This document shows, piece by piece, positions 39,332 to 51,400 of a DNA stretch of 64,000 nucleotides; positions within the stretch are counted from its first letter, which is position 1, and every line of letters begins with the position of its first letter. Under the pieces are notes generated by a model. It searched no databases and had not been told where the DNA came from. It saw only the letters and a list, made by a program, of their open reading frames with translations. Both the position numbers and the translations under genes were made by a program. The stretch lies in NCBI GenBank assembly GCA_027531395.1, contig JAPZRO010000006.1, positions 62,001 through 126,000 on the forward strand, read 5' to 3'. This stretch comes from Porphyrobacter sp. GTDB lineage: Bacteria > Pseudomonadota > Alphaproteobacteria > Sphingomonadales > Sphingomonadaceae.

Positions 39332-39346
39332 TGCGAATGATTATCA
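39332..39346. promoter_or_regulatory. Fur-like box
   Basis: TGCGAATGATTATCA matches the 7-1-7 Fur consensus (TGATAATNATTATCA) at 13 of 15 positions. It lies 67 bp upstream of the lipoprotein start at 39413. Iron repression of that gene is inferred. Confidence 0.6.
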
Positions 39347-39412
39347 CTTCGGCCATGAGGCTGGCGCATTCGTAAACCCACCGCCAACTCAACGCAAAGG
39401 ATGACCCCGCCC

Positions 39413-40270
39413 ATGAACAGCACCCTCAAGCTCTGGACCCAGCTCGGACTCGGCACTGCGCTTGCGGGCGGCTTGCTGGCAGCGTGCGGCGGCGAGGCGG
39501 GCGGCGAAGGCGCGACCGGCGAGGCGGGTGGCGAAAGCGCGGCGGTGGCCGGCGAGGGCGAGGGCGGCGCGGGCGAGGGTGAAGGCACCGGCGGCGAGGC
39601 AGCCGGAGGCGAGGGCGAAGGCGGCGTTGCCGTCGCCGATGCCGCCACCGATCCGGTCGCCTACGGCATCGCGCTGGCCGTGGCCGAGGCCCACGTGATC
39701 GCCGCGCGCGACGCCTATGCGGCTGGCAAGAAGGACGCGGCTGCCGAAATGTTCGCCCATCCGGCAAGCGAAGTGCTGGTCGAGATGGACCCGGTTTTCG
39801 CCAAGCTCGGGGTCAAGGACTTCAAGCCGCTGCTGACCGAGGCTTCGGTGGCGGTGTCCGACGGCAAGAGCGCGGCGGAGGTGGGCAAGCAGTATGACGC
39901 GATCATCGCGGCGCTGCGCGGCGCGGCGGCCAAGGCCCCCAAAAGCGATGCCGGCGAAGCTGCGGTCGCGACCGGCATCATCGCCGACCAGATCGAGCGG
40001 GCCAGCGCGATGTATCGCACTGCCGCCAAGGATGACCGCTACGAGCCCTATCTCGACGGCTACGGCTTCTACAAGGTCGCCCAGACCGGCTTCGCGCGCT
40101 CGAGCGCGGCGATCAAGACCGCCAACCCCGATGCCCATGCGCGCATCACCGAGGCGCTGGCGCTGCTCGGCAAGGCCTATCCCGCCGCGACCCGCCCGGC
40201 CAAGCTGCCGGTCGAACAGGGCGCGCTCTCGGCCGCTTCCTCCAAGGTGATGCTCGCCGCAGGCAGTTGA
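39413..40270 (+). CDS. Gly/Glu-rich lipoprotein of unknown function, probably iron-regulated
   Basis: The protein has 285 aa. A lipoprotein signal (GGLLAAC, Cys about residue 21) is followed by a low-complexity Gly/Glu/Ala linker of about 45 residues. A helical domain of about 210 residues follows. It contains VAEAHVIAARDAYAAGKKDAA and HP.SEV..E segments that suggest paired helices. The ATG at 39413 is chosen because AAAGGA precedes it at good spacing; an ATG at 39401 has none. I do not recognise the family. With the Fur-like box upstream, an envelope role in iron handling is possible but unproven. Confidence 0.7.
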   Translation: MNSTLKLWTQLGLGTALAGGLLAACGGEAGGEGATGEAGGESAAVAGEGEGGAGEGEGTGGEAAGGEGEGGVAVADAATDPVAYGIALAVAEAHVIAARDAYAAGKKDAAAEMFAHPASEVLVEMDPVFAKLGVKDFKPLLTEASVAVSDGKSAAEVGKQYDAIIAALRGAAAKAPKSDAGEAAVATGIIADQIERASAMYRTAAKDDRYEPYLDGYGFYKVAQTGFARSSAAIKTANPDAHARITEALALLGKAYPAATRPAKLPVEQGALSAASSKVMLAAGS

Positions 40271-40561
40271 TTCGCCGCCTTACCGGCTGGCGACTCGGCG
40301 ATTTTCCGGCCCGGTTCAGGGCCCCGACGCTGCGCAAGTTGTGCAAATGCGACAAATTGTCAGGCATCCCCATGGTGATGGGGATGGGTGCTTGTGTTTG
40401 CTGCATGTCTCTGTAGTTTTGTTGCCAGAGGTCAGGGTCGTGACGGTTCGGGGATAGTCGGGTGCACAGCGCCTGCGGCCCGGGCCCGACAAACACGAAG
40501 ATGTAGCTGCAGCTGGCGGGATTGTCCCGCACCTGCGGTTCGCGTGATCTGGGGGGAAAAT
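40271..40561. promoter_or_regulatory. Leader region of the TPS operon
   Basis: This 291-base gap before tpsB holds a palindrome GACAAATTGTC (40351-40361). A strong hairpin follows, with arms CATCCCCAT and ATGGGGATG around GGTG (40365-40386). No T run follows the hairpin, so a simple terminator is unlikely. An operator and a structured leader of the long downstream operon are possible. No CRP-like TGTGA-N6-TCACA site was seen. Confidence 0.4.
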
Positions 40562-42430
40562 TTGTCAGTTATTGCTCGAGGCCCGCAAGATGGAGTCCGT
40601 CCCCTTTCGTCCGTAGCCCCTTCCGCACGGGGGCTTCGTGCCCCGCGCTGCCGTGTGCCGCTGATGATGTCCGCGCTTGCGCTGGGGCTGGCACTGCCCG
40701 CCGCTCCGGCTGCCGCGCAGGTCCTGCAGCAGTTAACTCCGCCTAACCGCACCGATCTGATCCCGCCCGAACTGCGGCGCGAGGAGCAGCGTCCGCAGCT
40801 CACCATCGACGGCGATTTCGAACGGCCCCCGTGCGCGCTCGACCGCGCCGAGTTTGCCGATATCCGCTTCACAGTCGGCGGCGCGCAGTTCAACGGGCTG
40901 GATCGGGTCGCGGGCCTTTCGCTCGAAGAGGCGGTGGCCGATTACAGGGGCCGCGAAGTGCCGGTGTCGGTGCTGTGCGACATCCGCGCCGAGGCCAACG
41001 CGATCCTGCGCCGGCAGGGCTATCTCGCCACGGTCGAAATCCCCGAGCAGAGCCTCGCCGACGGCGTGCCCGACTTCAATGTGGTGTTCGGCAAGCTCAC
41101 CTCGGTGCGCGTGCGCGGCGATGCCGGCCCCTCGGAAAAGCTGGTGGCGGGCTATCTCGAAAAGCTCACCCAGTCCGACGTGTTCAACGCCAACGAGGCC
41201 GAGCGCTATCTGCTGCTGGCCGACGATATCCCCGGGCTCGACGTGCGCCTCTCGCTGCGTCCGGCGGCGGGCGGTGCGCCGGGCGATCTGGTCGGCGAAA
41301 TCGCGGTGCTGCGCAGCCGCGGGATGGTGGATCTCAACGTCCAGAACCTCGGCTCGCGCGCGATCGGGCGGTTCGGCGGGGTGCTGCGCGGCGAGGTCTA
41401 TGATCTCACCGGGCTTGGCGACCGCACCACCATGGCGGTGTTCAGCACGCTCGACTTCACCGAGCAGCAGACGGTGCAGCTGGGCCACGATTTCCGCGTT
41501 GGCAGCGAGGGCCTGCGGATCGGCGGGCAACTGACCTGGAGCACGGTCAATCCCTCGGTCGGGCTGGCCGGGTTCGACGTCGAATCCGAAACCTGGTTCG
41601 CCAGCATCAACGCCAGCTATCCGCTGCTGCGCAGCCGCAAGCACAGCCTGTTTGCCGACATCGGCTTCGACTATGTCGATCAGGACGTCGAACTCAACAA
41701 TGTCGGCCTCACCCGCGATCGGGTGCGCATGGTCTATGCGCGGCTGGCCGGCGACATCACCGATCAGCAATCGGTGCTGCGCGCGGGCGGCTATTCACCG
41801 TTCGAGCCGAAGTTCCGCCTGCGCTATGCTGCCGAAGTGCGGCAAGGCCTCGACGTCTTCTCGGCCAGCCCCGATTGCCGCCCGAATCTGCTCGGCTGCC
41901 TGCTTGGCGGGATTGTCCCGCCCAGCCGGATCGAGGCCGATCCCCAGCCGCTGCTGGCGCGCTTTGCCGCTGGCGTCGAGTATCGCCCGCAGCCGCTGGT
42001 GGCCTTCTCGCTCGATACCCAGGCGCAGATCACCAATGATCCGCTGCCCGCCTTCGAGGAGCTTGCCGCCGGCAGTTTCTCGATCGGACGCGGCTTCGAT
42101 CCGGGCGCGGTGCTGGGTGACAGCGGCGTGCTCTCGGCCTTCGAGATCCGCTTCGGCTCGCAGGTGCCCAAGGAAATGAACGGCTTTGCCTTCCAGCCCT
42201 ACCTGTTCAACGATCTCGCCTTTGTCTGGAACGAGGATCCGAGCCGCCGTCCGGGCAACCCGGACAAGCTGTGGTCGGCCGGCGGGGGCCTGAAGGTCTC
42301 GTGGGGTGCGGGGCTGCAGGGCGACTTCTCGATCGCCGTCCCGCTCGACCGACCCGATCTTGCCGTCACCGGAGGCGATGTGCGCTTCCAGTTTTCGCTG
42401 ACTGCCCGCCTGTTCCCGTGGAGATACTGA
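40562..42430 (+). CDS. TpsB outer-membrane transporter (ShlB/FhaC family)
   Basis: TpsB transporters carry a TpsA exoprotein across the outer membrane. The signal peptide ends APAAAQ. A POTRA-type domain (about residues 100-270) precedes a beta-barrel with the conserved VRGF-like motif IGRGFDPGAVLGDSG and a terminal RLFPWRY. The start is uncertain. A TTG at 40562 after GGGGGGAAAA gives a long basic leader (623 aa). The ATG at 40664 gives a short uncharged signal (588 aa). It is followed after one base by its giant partner. Confidence 0.85.
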   Translation: MSVIARGPQDGVRPLSSVAPSARGLRAPRCRVPLMMSALALGLALPAAPAAAQVLQQLTPPNRTDLIPPELRREEQRPQLTIDGDFERPPCALDRAEFADIRFTVGGAQFNGLDRVAGLSLEEAVADYRGREVPVSVLCDIRAEANAILRRQGYLATVEIPEQSLADGVPDFNVVFGKLTSVRVRGDAGPSEKLVAGYLEKLTQSDVFNANEAERYLLLADDIPGLDVRLSLRPAAGGAPGDLVGEIAVLRSRGMVDLNVQNLGSRAIGRFGGVLRGEVYDLTGLGDRTTMAVFSTLDFTEQQTVQLGHDFRVGSEGLRIGGQLTWSTVNPSVGLAGFDVESETWFASINASYPLLRSRKHSLFADIGFDYVDQDVELNNVGLTRDRVRMVYARLAGDITDQQSVLRAGGYSPFEPKFRLRYAAEVRQGLDVFSASPDCRPNLLGCLLGGIVPPSRIEADPQPLLARFAAGVEYRPQPLVAFSLDTQAQITNDPLPAFEELAAGSFSIGRGFDPGAVLGDSGVLSAFEIRFGSQVPKEMNGFAFQPYLFNDLAFVWNEDPSRRPGNPDKLWSAGGGLKVSWGAGLQGDFSIAVPLDRPDLAVTGGDVRFQFSLTARLFPWRY

Positions 42431-42431
42431 G

Positions 42432-45400
42432 ATGACGCACCCCATCCGGAACCGTTCGCGCCTGATGCTGGGCTGCGGCAGCACGGCACTGGCTCTGGCG
42501 CTCGCGCTGGCACCGAAGGGCGCGCAGGCGCAGGGTATCGATGCCACCGGCAGCGTGGTGGTCGGTTCGGCCGAGATCACCAACCTGTCGACCACGGAAA
42601 CGCTGGTCGAAGTGTTCGATCCGACCGTGGTGATCGACTGGGCCCCGAACGAGAACGCCGCCGGCGATGCGGCCGACTTCATCCGCACCGGCGCGCTTGC
42701 GCGGTTCGAGGGCCCCTCGCTGACGAATTTCGCGGTGCTCAACCGCATCCTGCCGTCCACCAACGGCAATATCGCGGTGATCGACGGCACGGTGCTCTCG
42801 CGGGTGCTCGATCCCGCTTCCGGCGGTCTGGTGCCCGGCGGCTTTGTCGCGTTCTATTCGCCGACCGGTATCCTGATCGGCAACAATGCGACCTTCGATG
42901 TCGGCAGCCTGATGCTGACGACGCTCAACATCACCGACGCCAACTTCCAGAACTTCGCCTCGAACGGGTTCATGCAGATGCAGGGCGCGACGGGTTCGAC
43001 CGCGCGCATCCAGATCAATCCCGGTGCGCAGATCACCGCGCTGGCCGAGAATTCCTTCTTCGCCGTGGTCGCAGCCGACGTGCAGATGCTCGGCACCGCG
43101 CGGATCAACGGCAGCCATGCCTATGTCGCGGGCGAGGTGGTCAACCTCAGCTTCTCCAACGGGCTGTTCAACATCTCGGTCCCGGTCGGCACCGCCGACA
43201 CCGGCACGGTGATGGAGCTCAATGGCAATATCGGCGGCCCGTCGAGCAACGGGGCCGGCGACAATCACATGATCTACGCGGTCGCCGCCGCGCTGGCCGA
43301 TCCGATCAGCATGATCTTCCGCGGCAGTCTCGGCTTCGATCCGGCGCAGAGCGCGGGCGTCGTCAATGGCGAGATCATCCTGTCGGCCAACCACAACGTG
43401 TTCGGCCGCACGGTCGACGGCGGCAATATCAGCGACGGGATCAACGCCGTGTTCGGCGCCAATTCGGCGACCAGCAATGTCCGCGCCGACATTTTCATGG
43501 AGGACTTCAACGCCTCGAGCAGCGTGCTGGCGATCAGCACCCACCGCACGCAGGTGACCGCGTTCAACAACGACAGCTCGGTGCTCGGCAACCTGCTGAT
43601 GGTCGGCCGCCAGAATGCCGAACTGACCGCGAGCAACGGCCAGAATTTCCTGATCAGCGGCGATGTGCTGGTGTCGGCGCAGGATTACGGCGTGGTCTCA
43701 TCCAGCCTCCAGTCGCTCGACGAGATCAATGCGACCGGGGGCACGGCCTTCATCGACGCCTTTGGCGGCGGCAACATGAACATCGGCGGCAACGTGCTGG
43801 TGGCTGCAGACGCCTTTGCCGGCGCGGAGGATATCAGCGGCATTGCCGGCACTGCGCAGGGCGGTCAGGCGCTGATCGGCTCGACCGGCGGCACGCTCAA
43901 CATCGATGGCAATGCCACCGTCAGCGCGCGCGGCGTGGGCACCAACATCAACAACGTCCAGACCGGCGCGACGGTGCGCGGCGGGCTGGCGCAGTTCTTC
44001 TCGGTCCAGGGCGGCCAGGTGACGCTCGGCGGAAACCTCGATCTGTCGTCGGACGCGATCGGCGCGCAAGGCTCGCTGTTCGGAGCCTCGAGCGTGTCGA
44101 ACGCCTTTGGCGGCACGACCCTCATCAACGTCTTCAACGGTGCCGGTTCGATCACGATCGACGGCGAGGTGTTCGCCAGCGCCAGTGCCTTCGGCGGCAG
44201 CGCCAACACCGCCGGAGCCGGTTCACTGGCCGATGCCGGGAGCGCGACTGTCAGCGTCGACGGGGCCGGGACGATCACCATCGTCGGTCAATTGCAGCTC
44301 GATGCCGATGGCACGGGCGGCAACAATGCCGGCGGCGTCGGCGGCACCGGACTTGGCGGGCGGGCTTCGGTCACCACCTTCAACGGCGGCACGGTCAATA
44401 TCGGCGCGGCCTTCGATGCCGATGCGGTCGGCCTTGGCGGCAATGGCGTGACCGGCGGCGACGGGTTCGGCGGGATCGCCGGGGCCAATGCCATTACCGG
44501 TGCGATCACCCTTTCCGGCGGCGGCTTCGTCACCGCGGTGGGCCTTGGCGGCAACGCCACCTTCGGGTTTGGCGGCAATGGCGGTCTGGGTCGCGGCGGC
44601 AATGCCTTCTTCCAGGCCAATGGCAACCTGACCACCACGGCGAGCCTGACTGTGATTGGCGACGCGATTGCCTATGCCCAGGGCGTGGGCGGCAATGGCG
44701 GACAGGGCGATGGCTCGGTCACGCCTGCCGGTCGCGGCGGTGATGGCTATGGCGGCCAGTTCACCGTGCCCAACCAGGCCGATACGAACTTTGGCAGCGG
44801 CGCCTTCATCCTGGCCGGCGGCGACAATGGCACGCTCAGCATCAGCGGCCAGGCCTATGCGCTGGCGACCGGCTTCGGCGGTGATGGTGGCAATGGCGGC
44901 AGCGTCGGGGTCGGTGGTCGCGGCGGCGATGCCTTCGGCGGTCTGGCGCAGGTCGGGATGGCGCTGCTCGGCGGGAACGGTTCGGTCGGGCAGGGGACGG
45001 CGAGCTTCGCCAGCCTGCTCGCCGAAGCCGAAGCCTATGGCGGCTTCGGAGGCTTCTCGATCGGCGATTTCCCCACCGGTGACGGCGGCAATGCGCTGGG
45101 CGGCAATGCCTTCCTGACGGTGCGCGCCGGGACGGTGACGGCCGACACGATCAATCTCGATGCGGAAGCCTTTGGCGGCGAGGGTGCCAATGGCGGCACC
45201 GCCACCGGCGGCATTGCCGCCCTGTTCGGCAGTCTTGGCGGCAGTCTGACGGCCAATCTCCTCAATGCCCGCGCCAGCGGCTTCGGCGGTTTCGGGGGGG
45301 CAGACGTTACGAACCCCGGCAATGGTGGCAACGGCCTTGGCGGCGAAGCCGAGCTCGATTTCCAGGGCGTTACCGTCCAGATCAATGGCGATGCCTCGGT

Positions 45401-48400
45401 CGAGGCCGAGGGCCACGGTGGTGGCACCGGGCAGTTCACCGCCGGCAACGGGACCGGCGGCACCGCACGGCTCGGTGTGCTGGGCGCGATTGCGGGCAGC
45501 GCCACGATTTCCGGCAACACGGTCATCAGCTCCAACGGCTTTGGCGGCGGTGTCGACAACGGCAACGGCGGGCAGGCTGGCGACGGGTTCGGCGGCACCT
45601 CCTCGCTGCAGGCGCAGGGCGGCGGGACGGTTAACCTGACCACCGTGCAGGTGATGGCCAACGGTTTCTCCGGCGAGGGCGAGATCATCGGCTACCTCGC
45701 CGGCAACGGGACGGGCGGCAATGCCGATATCACCGCGACCGGCACCGGCAGCCGGATCACCATCGTCCACAATGTCACCAGGCAGCAGTTCAACCAGCAG
45801 AATTTCGGGGCGATCCTGTCGGCCACCGGTGTGGGTGGGCTCAACACCTTCGGCACCGGCGCGGGCGGCACCGGCCGGGGCGGGACAGCGCTCGTTTCCG
45901 CCGCACAGGGCGGCAGCGTGGCGCTTCCGGCCGATCCCTTCAACGATCCCGACTCCGTCGGTTTCATCCGCCTGTTCTCGCGCGGCTTCGGCGGCAATTC
46001 GACGATCGTCGGCGGCGCCGGCGGTACCAGCTTTGGCGGCAATGTCGTCATGGATGTCGATGGCGGCTCGCTGACCATGGGCGAGACCGTGCTGTCCTCC
46101 TTCACGCAGGGCGGCACGGCCGAGGGCGACGTGGCCGACGTCACCGGCGGCAACGCCTTTGCCGGCAGCCGCACCGTGCGCGTGCGTAATGGCGGCACCG
46201 CGACGCTCAATTTCGTCGGCGGCGGCGCCGGGGCGCAGGGCGGCAACGGTACTGGCAGCGCCAATGGCGGCAACGCCTATATCGGCCAGAACCTGTTCGA
46301 GATCGACAACGCCACCGCCAACATCATCGGGCAGGCAGCGATCTTCGACCAGTCGCAGGGCGGCAATGGCCGCCAGGGCGGGAGCGTGTTCAATGTGAAC
46401 CCGTTCACCGGGCTGCGCGGTTCGCTCAACATCGTTCTCAACAATGCCAACATCACCTTCACGCCGGATGCGTCGGGTGTGGCCGGGATCGGGGGCGATT
46501 TCGTCACCCGCGGCGGCAATGGCGTGGTGCGCGGCGGCGATGCGCAGGGCCCCGATTTCAACGTCACCATCAACCAGACCAACCTGTCGGGCGGCCGTCT
46601 GGTGATCAATCCCATCATCCAGGGCGGCGATGCGAGCGATATCAACGGCATCGGCGGCAATGCCTTCGGGTCACTCGTCAATATCGCGATCACCAACTCG
46701 CAGCTCACCTTGCCGGGCCAGACGCTGTTTGCGGCCGATGCGCTGGGCGGCGCGGGCGGCGCCAACGGTACCGGCGGCGCGGCCACTGCCGGCGCAGTCG
46801 GTGTGACTTTCACCAACGCGACCGTCAATCTCGTGCCCGACCAGCAGGGCAACGCGGGCAACCTGCTCGTGCGCTCCGAGGCCAATGCCGGCGCCGGCGG
46901 GACGATGGGCAATGCCACCAGCACCCGGGCGATCGTCAATCTCATCGACAGCACGCTCGCGGGTGCCACGATTGCGATCGAGGCGCGTGCTTCGGCCAGC
47001 CCGATCACCACCGGCCAGCTTGGCGCGAATGCCACGGGCGGCGAGGCGCGGCTGATCATGTCCGGCGTGTCCGGCATCACCGCCCAGCAGCTCGATATCA
47101 ACAGCAGCGCGCGGACCGGTCAGGGCGGCAGTGCAACTGCTGGCATCGCCAATCTTCAGGCGGCAAGCGGCGCAACAGCCACCATCACGGCCCCGCAGGT
47201 TAACCTGCTGGCCGATGCGACCTCGCTGGCCGACAACACGGCCGGCATCGCCGGGGCGACCCAGGGCGGTCAGGCACTGGTTTCGGCCGACGGCGGGAAC
47301 CTCACCATCAATGGCGACCTCCTGGCCTCTGCGCGCGGCATCGGTGCGATATCGGCCAACCTGCTCACTGGCGCGACAGCGCGCGGCGGCGTCGCGCAGT
47401 TCTTCGCGCGGCTCGGCGGGAGCCTGACCCTAAGCGGAAACCTCAACCTTGATGCCAGCGCGACCGGATCAAACGGGTCTCTGGGCAATGCGTCGAGCGT
47501 GTCCGACGCTTTCGGGGGCTCGGCGGTCATCAATGTCGGTGCATCCGGCGGAACGATCAGCATCGGTGGTGATGCCCGCGCCTTTGCCAATGCGCAGGGC
47601 GGCAATTCGAACAATGCCGGGGCAGGATCGCTCGGCGATGCCGGTGAAGCGATCACCAATCTTGCCGGGCCGGGCCTGATCACCGTCACCGGCCAGCTGT
47701 TGCTCAATGCGCTGGGTCGGGGCGGCAACAATTCCGGCGGGACCGGTGGCACCGGCCTCGGCGGACGCGCGTCTGCGGCGATCTTCAACGGTGGCACGAT
47801 CACTATTGGCGGCCGCTTCAATGGCGATGCGCGCGGCGAGGGCGGTGACGGCCGCACCGGCGGCGACGGGCTCGGCGGGATTTCCGGGGCCAATGCCATC
47901 ATCGGCACCATCACCATCGGCGACCGCGCCTTCGCCGGAACCGAAGGTGTCGGCGGCGATGCGATTTTCGGCGTTGGCGGCAATGGCGGCATCGGCCGCG
48001 GCGGCAATTCCTTCTTCCAGGCCAACGGCTCTGCGACCCAGAGCGCGAGCGTCTCGATCGTCGGCGATGCGATTGCCTTTGCCCAGGGTGTGGGCGGCAA
48101 TGGCGGAGACGGCAATGGCGGCACGATCGCCGCGGGCCGCGGCGGCGATGGTTACGGCGGGCAGTTCAGCGTGCCCAACCAGGCTGACCCCAACTTCAAC
48201 AGTGGCGCTTTCATCCTCGCCGGCGGCGACAATGGCAACGTCAGCGTCGGAGGCGAAGCCGTTGCGGTGGCGAGCGGCTTCGGCGGCGATGGCGGCGATG
48301 GCTTCGGCCAGCAGGTCGGCGGCAACGGCGGCAACGGCTTCGGCGGGCTGGCGCAGGTAGGCTTTGCGCTGTTCGGCCAGAGCGGCACGCTCGGCCAGGG

Positions 48401-51400
48401 CACCGCGACCTTCCGCCGCGTGCTTGCGGAAGCCGAGGGTGTCGGCGGCGATGGTGGCATCACCGACAGCGGCGGCAGCCTCAACAGCGGCGACAAGGGC
48501 AGCGGCAACTCCGGAATTGCCCGCACCGGCAATGGCGGCACCGGCACCGGCGGCGGCGCCTTCGTGACGGTGCGCGCGGGCGACATGACGGCCACGCAGA
48601 TCGACCTTGTGGCCAATGGCACCGGCGGCGAAGGCGCGCTGGCGGGCACCGGCACGGGCGGCGAGGCTGCGCTGTTCGGCGGCCAGGGCGGCACGGTCAC
48701 CGCGACGGGCGCCAACTTGTCCGCACAAGGCTTCGGCGGCGGCACCTTCGTCGGCACCGGCGGTGATGGCTTCGGCGGTCTGGCCGAGATCGAGGTCGAC
48801 GGCATCACCGTCACCGTCAACGGCGACATGGTGCTCAATGCCAGCGCGACCGGCGGAAGCTCGGACAACGGCGCCGGTGGCAACGCGACCGGCGGCGAGG
48901 CCTATATCGGTCAGGTCGGCCCTGGTGTTTCCGGCGTCATGTCCGTCACCGGACACACGCTGGTTGTCGCCAACGGCTTTGGCGGCAACGCCACCGGCAA
49001 CTTCGCGGCCGGCAACGGGCGGGGCGGCCACGCCTGGGTGCGTTCGCAAGGAGGCAGCCGCAAGACCTTCGGTTCGCTGCAGGTTGCAGCAATCGGACTT
49101 GGCGGTACGTCCCCGACGCACCAAGGCGGCAACGGCATCGGCGGTCTCGTCCAATTGCAATCGTTCGGCACCGGCAGCCAGCTCAACGTGCTGCGCAATG
49201 TTCCGAGCGCCTTCGCCAGCACGTCCGGTTCCGCGATGCTCAACGCCAATGGTCTCGGCGGCAACACGCGCGGCGGCAATGGCGTGGGCGGCACGGGCAG
49301 TGGCGGCACACTCGAAATCACCGCCACCACGGCCGGCACCATCGCGTTGCCGACCGATATTGCCAATGATCCCAATGCCGTCACGCCGTTTCTCTCGTTC
49401 TCGGTCAACGGCTTCGGCGGCGGCTCCTCGGTCGAGGGCGGCGTTGGCGGCGAGGGCTTCGGCGGGGACGTCACCGTTCTTGCCGACGGCGGCACGATCA
49501 CGATGGGTCGGGCATCGCTGTCGAACTTTGCGCAGGGAGGCAACTCGCTCGACACCGGTCGCAACATCACCGGCGGGGACGCGGCGTCCGGTGACGTGAG
49601 TTTGCGCGTGATCAACGGCGGAAGCCTGACCGCGCAGCTCAGCGGCGGTCCGTTCGCGCGGGGTGGTAATGGCTCGGGCACCGGCAATGGCGGCCTCGCG
49701 AGCGCCGGCAACAACTTGTTCGAGGTCATCGACAGCACCGTCAACCTCGTCGGCAACTTCAATATCTTGAACACTTCGCTGGGCGGCACCGGCGACACGG
49801 GCGGCAATGGCGGCGGCGGAACCCTGACCTTCAACGCCTCCAATGCCACGATCAATCTGGTGCAGGACGCCAGTGGCAATGCCTCGCTTTCGCTGAGCGG
49901 GACGATGCAGGGTGGCAGCGGCGTGCTGCTGGGTGGCGCTGCCACCGGCACGACGACCAACGTCACCATCGCCAATTCGACCATCTCGGGCGGGCGGTTC
50001 CAGGTCAATTCGCTGGCGGTCGGCGGCTCTGCCGTGGGCTCGGGCTTCGGGGCCGGCAGGGCCATCGGCGGGCCTGTGACGGTCAACATCACCGGATCGC
50101 AGCTCAACCTCGTCGGCGAGACACTGTTCGCGGCCGATGCCCGCGGCGGTGCGTCCGGCCCCGGCGCGAACGGCGGCACGGCCGACAGCGGCACGGTGGA
50201 CGTCACTATCACCGATTCCGTCTTCACGATCGCGGCCAATACCAATCCGGGAATCCTGCGGGTGCGCTCGCAAGCCGATGGCGGACAGGGAGATTCGGCC
50301 GGGGCCGCAACCAGCGGCCGCGCCACGCTCAACCTGTCCGGCACCACGCTGAACGCGAATCAGGTCTTCGTCGAGGCGCGCGCCTTCTCCTTCGCGCCCG
50401 ATCCGGCGACCGGTGCCGCCTCGGCGGTCGCAGGCGAGGCACGGCTCAACATCGAGGGCGACTCCGAGATCACCACCGATCTGATCGAGATCTCGACCAA
50501 CGCCCAGATTGCAGGTGTGGCAGGCGCTGCCTACGCGGGCCAGTCCACGCTGGTGATCGCGCCCGGCAGCACCGCAATCGTCAATGCCAGCACGATCAAC
50601 CTGCTGGCCGACGCGTCCGGAGCCAACCCCTCACAGCTGACCAATTACGCCGGACGGTTCTCGATCGAGCTCGGCGGCGGAACCGTCAATGCGGGCACGC
50701 TGCTGGCTTCGGCCACCGGCGATACCCCGTTCGGCATCGTTCCGGGGCTTTCGCAGATCATTGCCGATGGCGCGCGCCTCAACGTCGCCTCCACGCTCAC
50801 CGCGCGCACTATTCGCGATCTGCTGATCAGCACCGGTAACGGCGGAGTCATCGGCGACACGATCACGTCCGATACCTCCGTCGCGATCGATCTCGATGCC
50901 AACGGCACGATCGAGATTTCCGGTGATGGCAGCTCCGGCGGCCTTGGCGGGCGGACCATCGACGCGCTGGCAGGCCGCTCGATCCTCCTGAGCGGCAACA
51001 TCTCGACCCGCAACGGCGCGATCAACCTCACCGCCAACCACGGCGGGGCACAGCCGCAATCCCCTGCTCCGGTCTCGGTGATCACCATGGCGCAGGGCAC
51101 CCGGATCAATGCCGGCACCGGCACGGTGACGATCCACCTGCTCGATGGCGCGGGCGATCCGCAGCGGGTCAATGGCGCGATCACGCTGGCCAACATTACT
51201 GGCGGCCTGATCGATGTGCGCAACTTCGGCACCAGCCCGGGCAGCGACATCACTGTGCTGGCGGGCGGGGTGCTGACCGCTTCGGGCACCGGACGGGCGA
51301 TCGATCTGGCCTCGCTCAACGGCGAGGTGATCAACCTTGCTGGCGATGCCGGCCTCGTGCTGACCGGCGGCGGGCATTACGGCATCTTCGCCGCCACGCC

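Noticed and set aside
39389..40138. A minus-strand frame opposite the Gly/Glu lipoprotein
   Set aside because: The plus frame has a ribosome site, a lipobox and the Fur-like box; the minus frame has none.
43785..50600. Repetitive GGCGGCAATGG-like DNA considered as a CRISPR or short tandem array
   Set aside because: The units have irregular spacing, stay in one reading frame and encode Gly-rich beta turns; there are no spacers.
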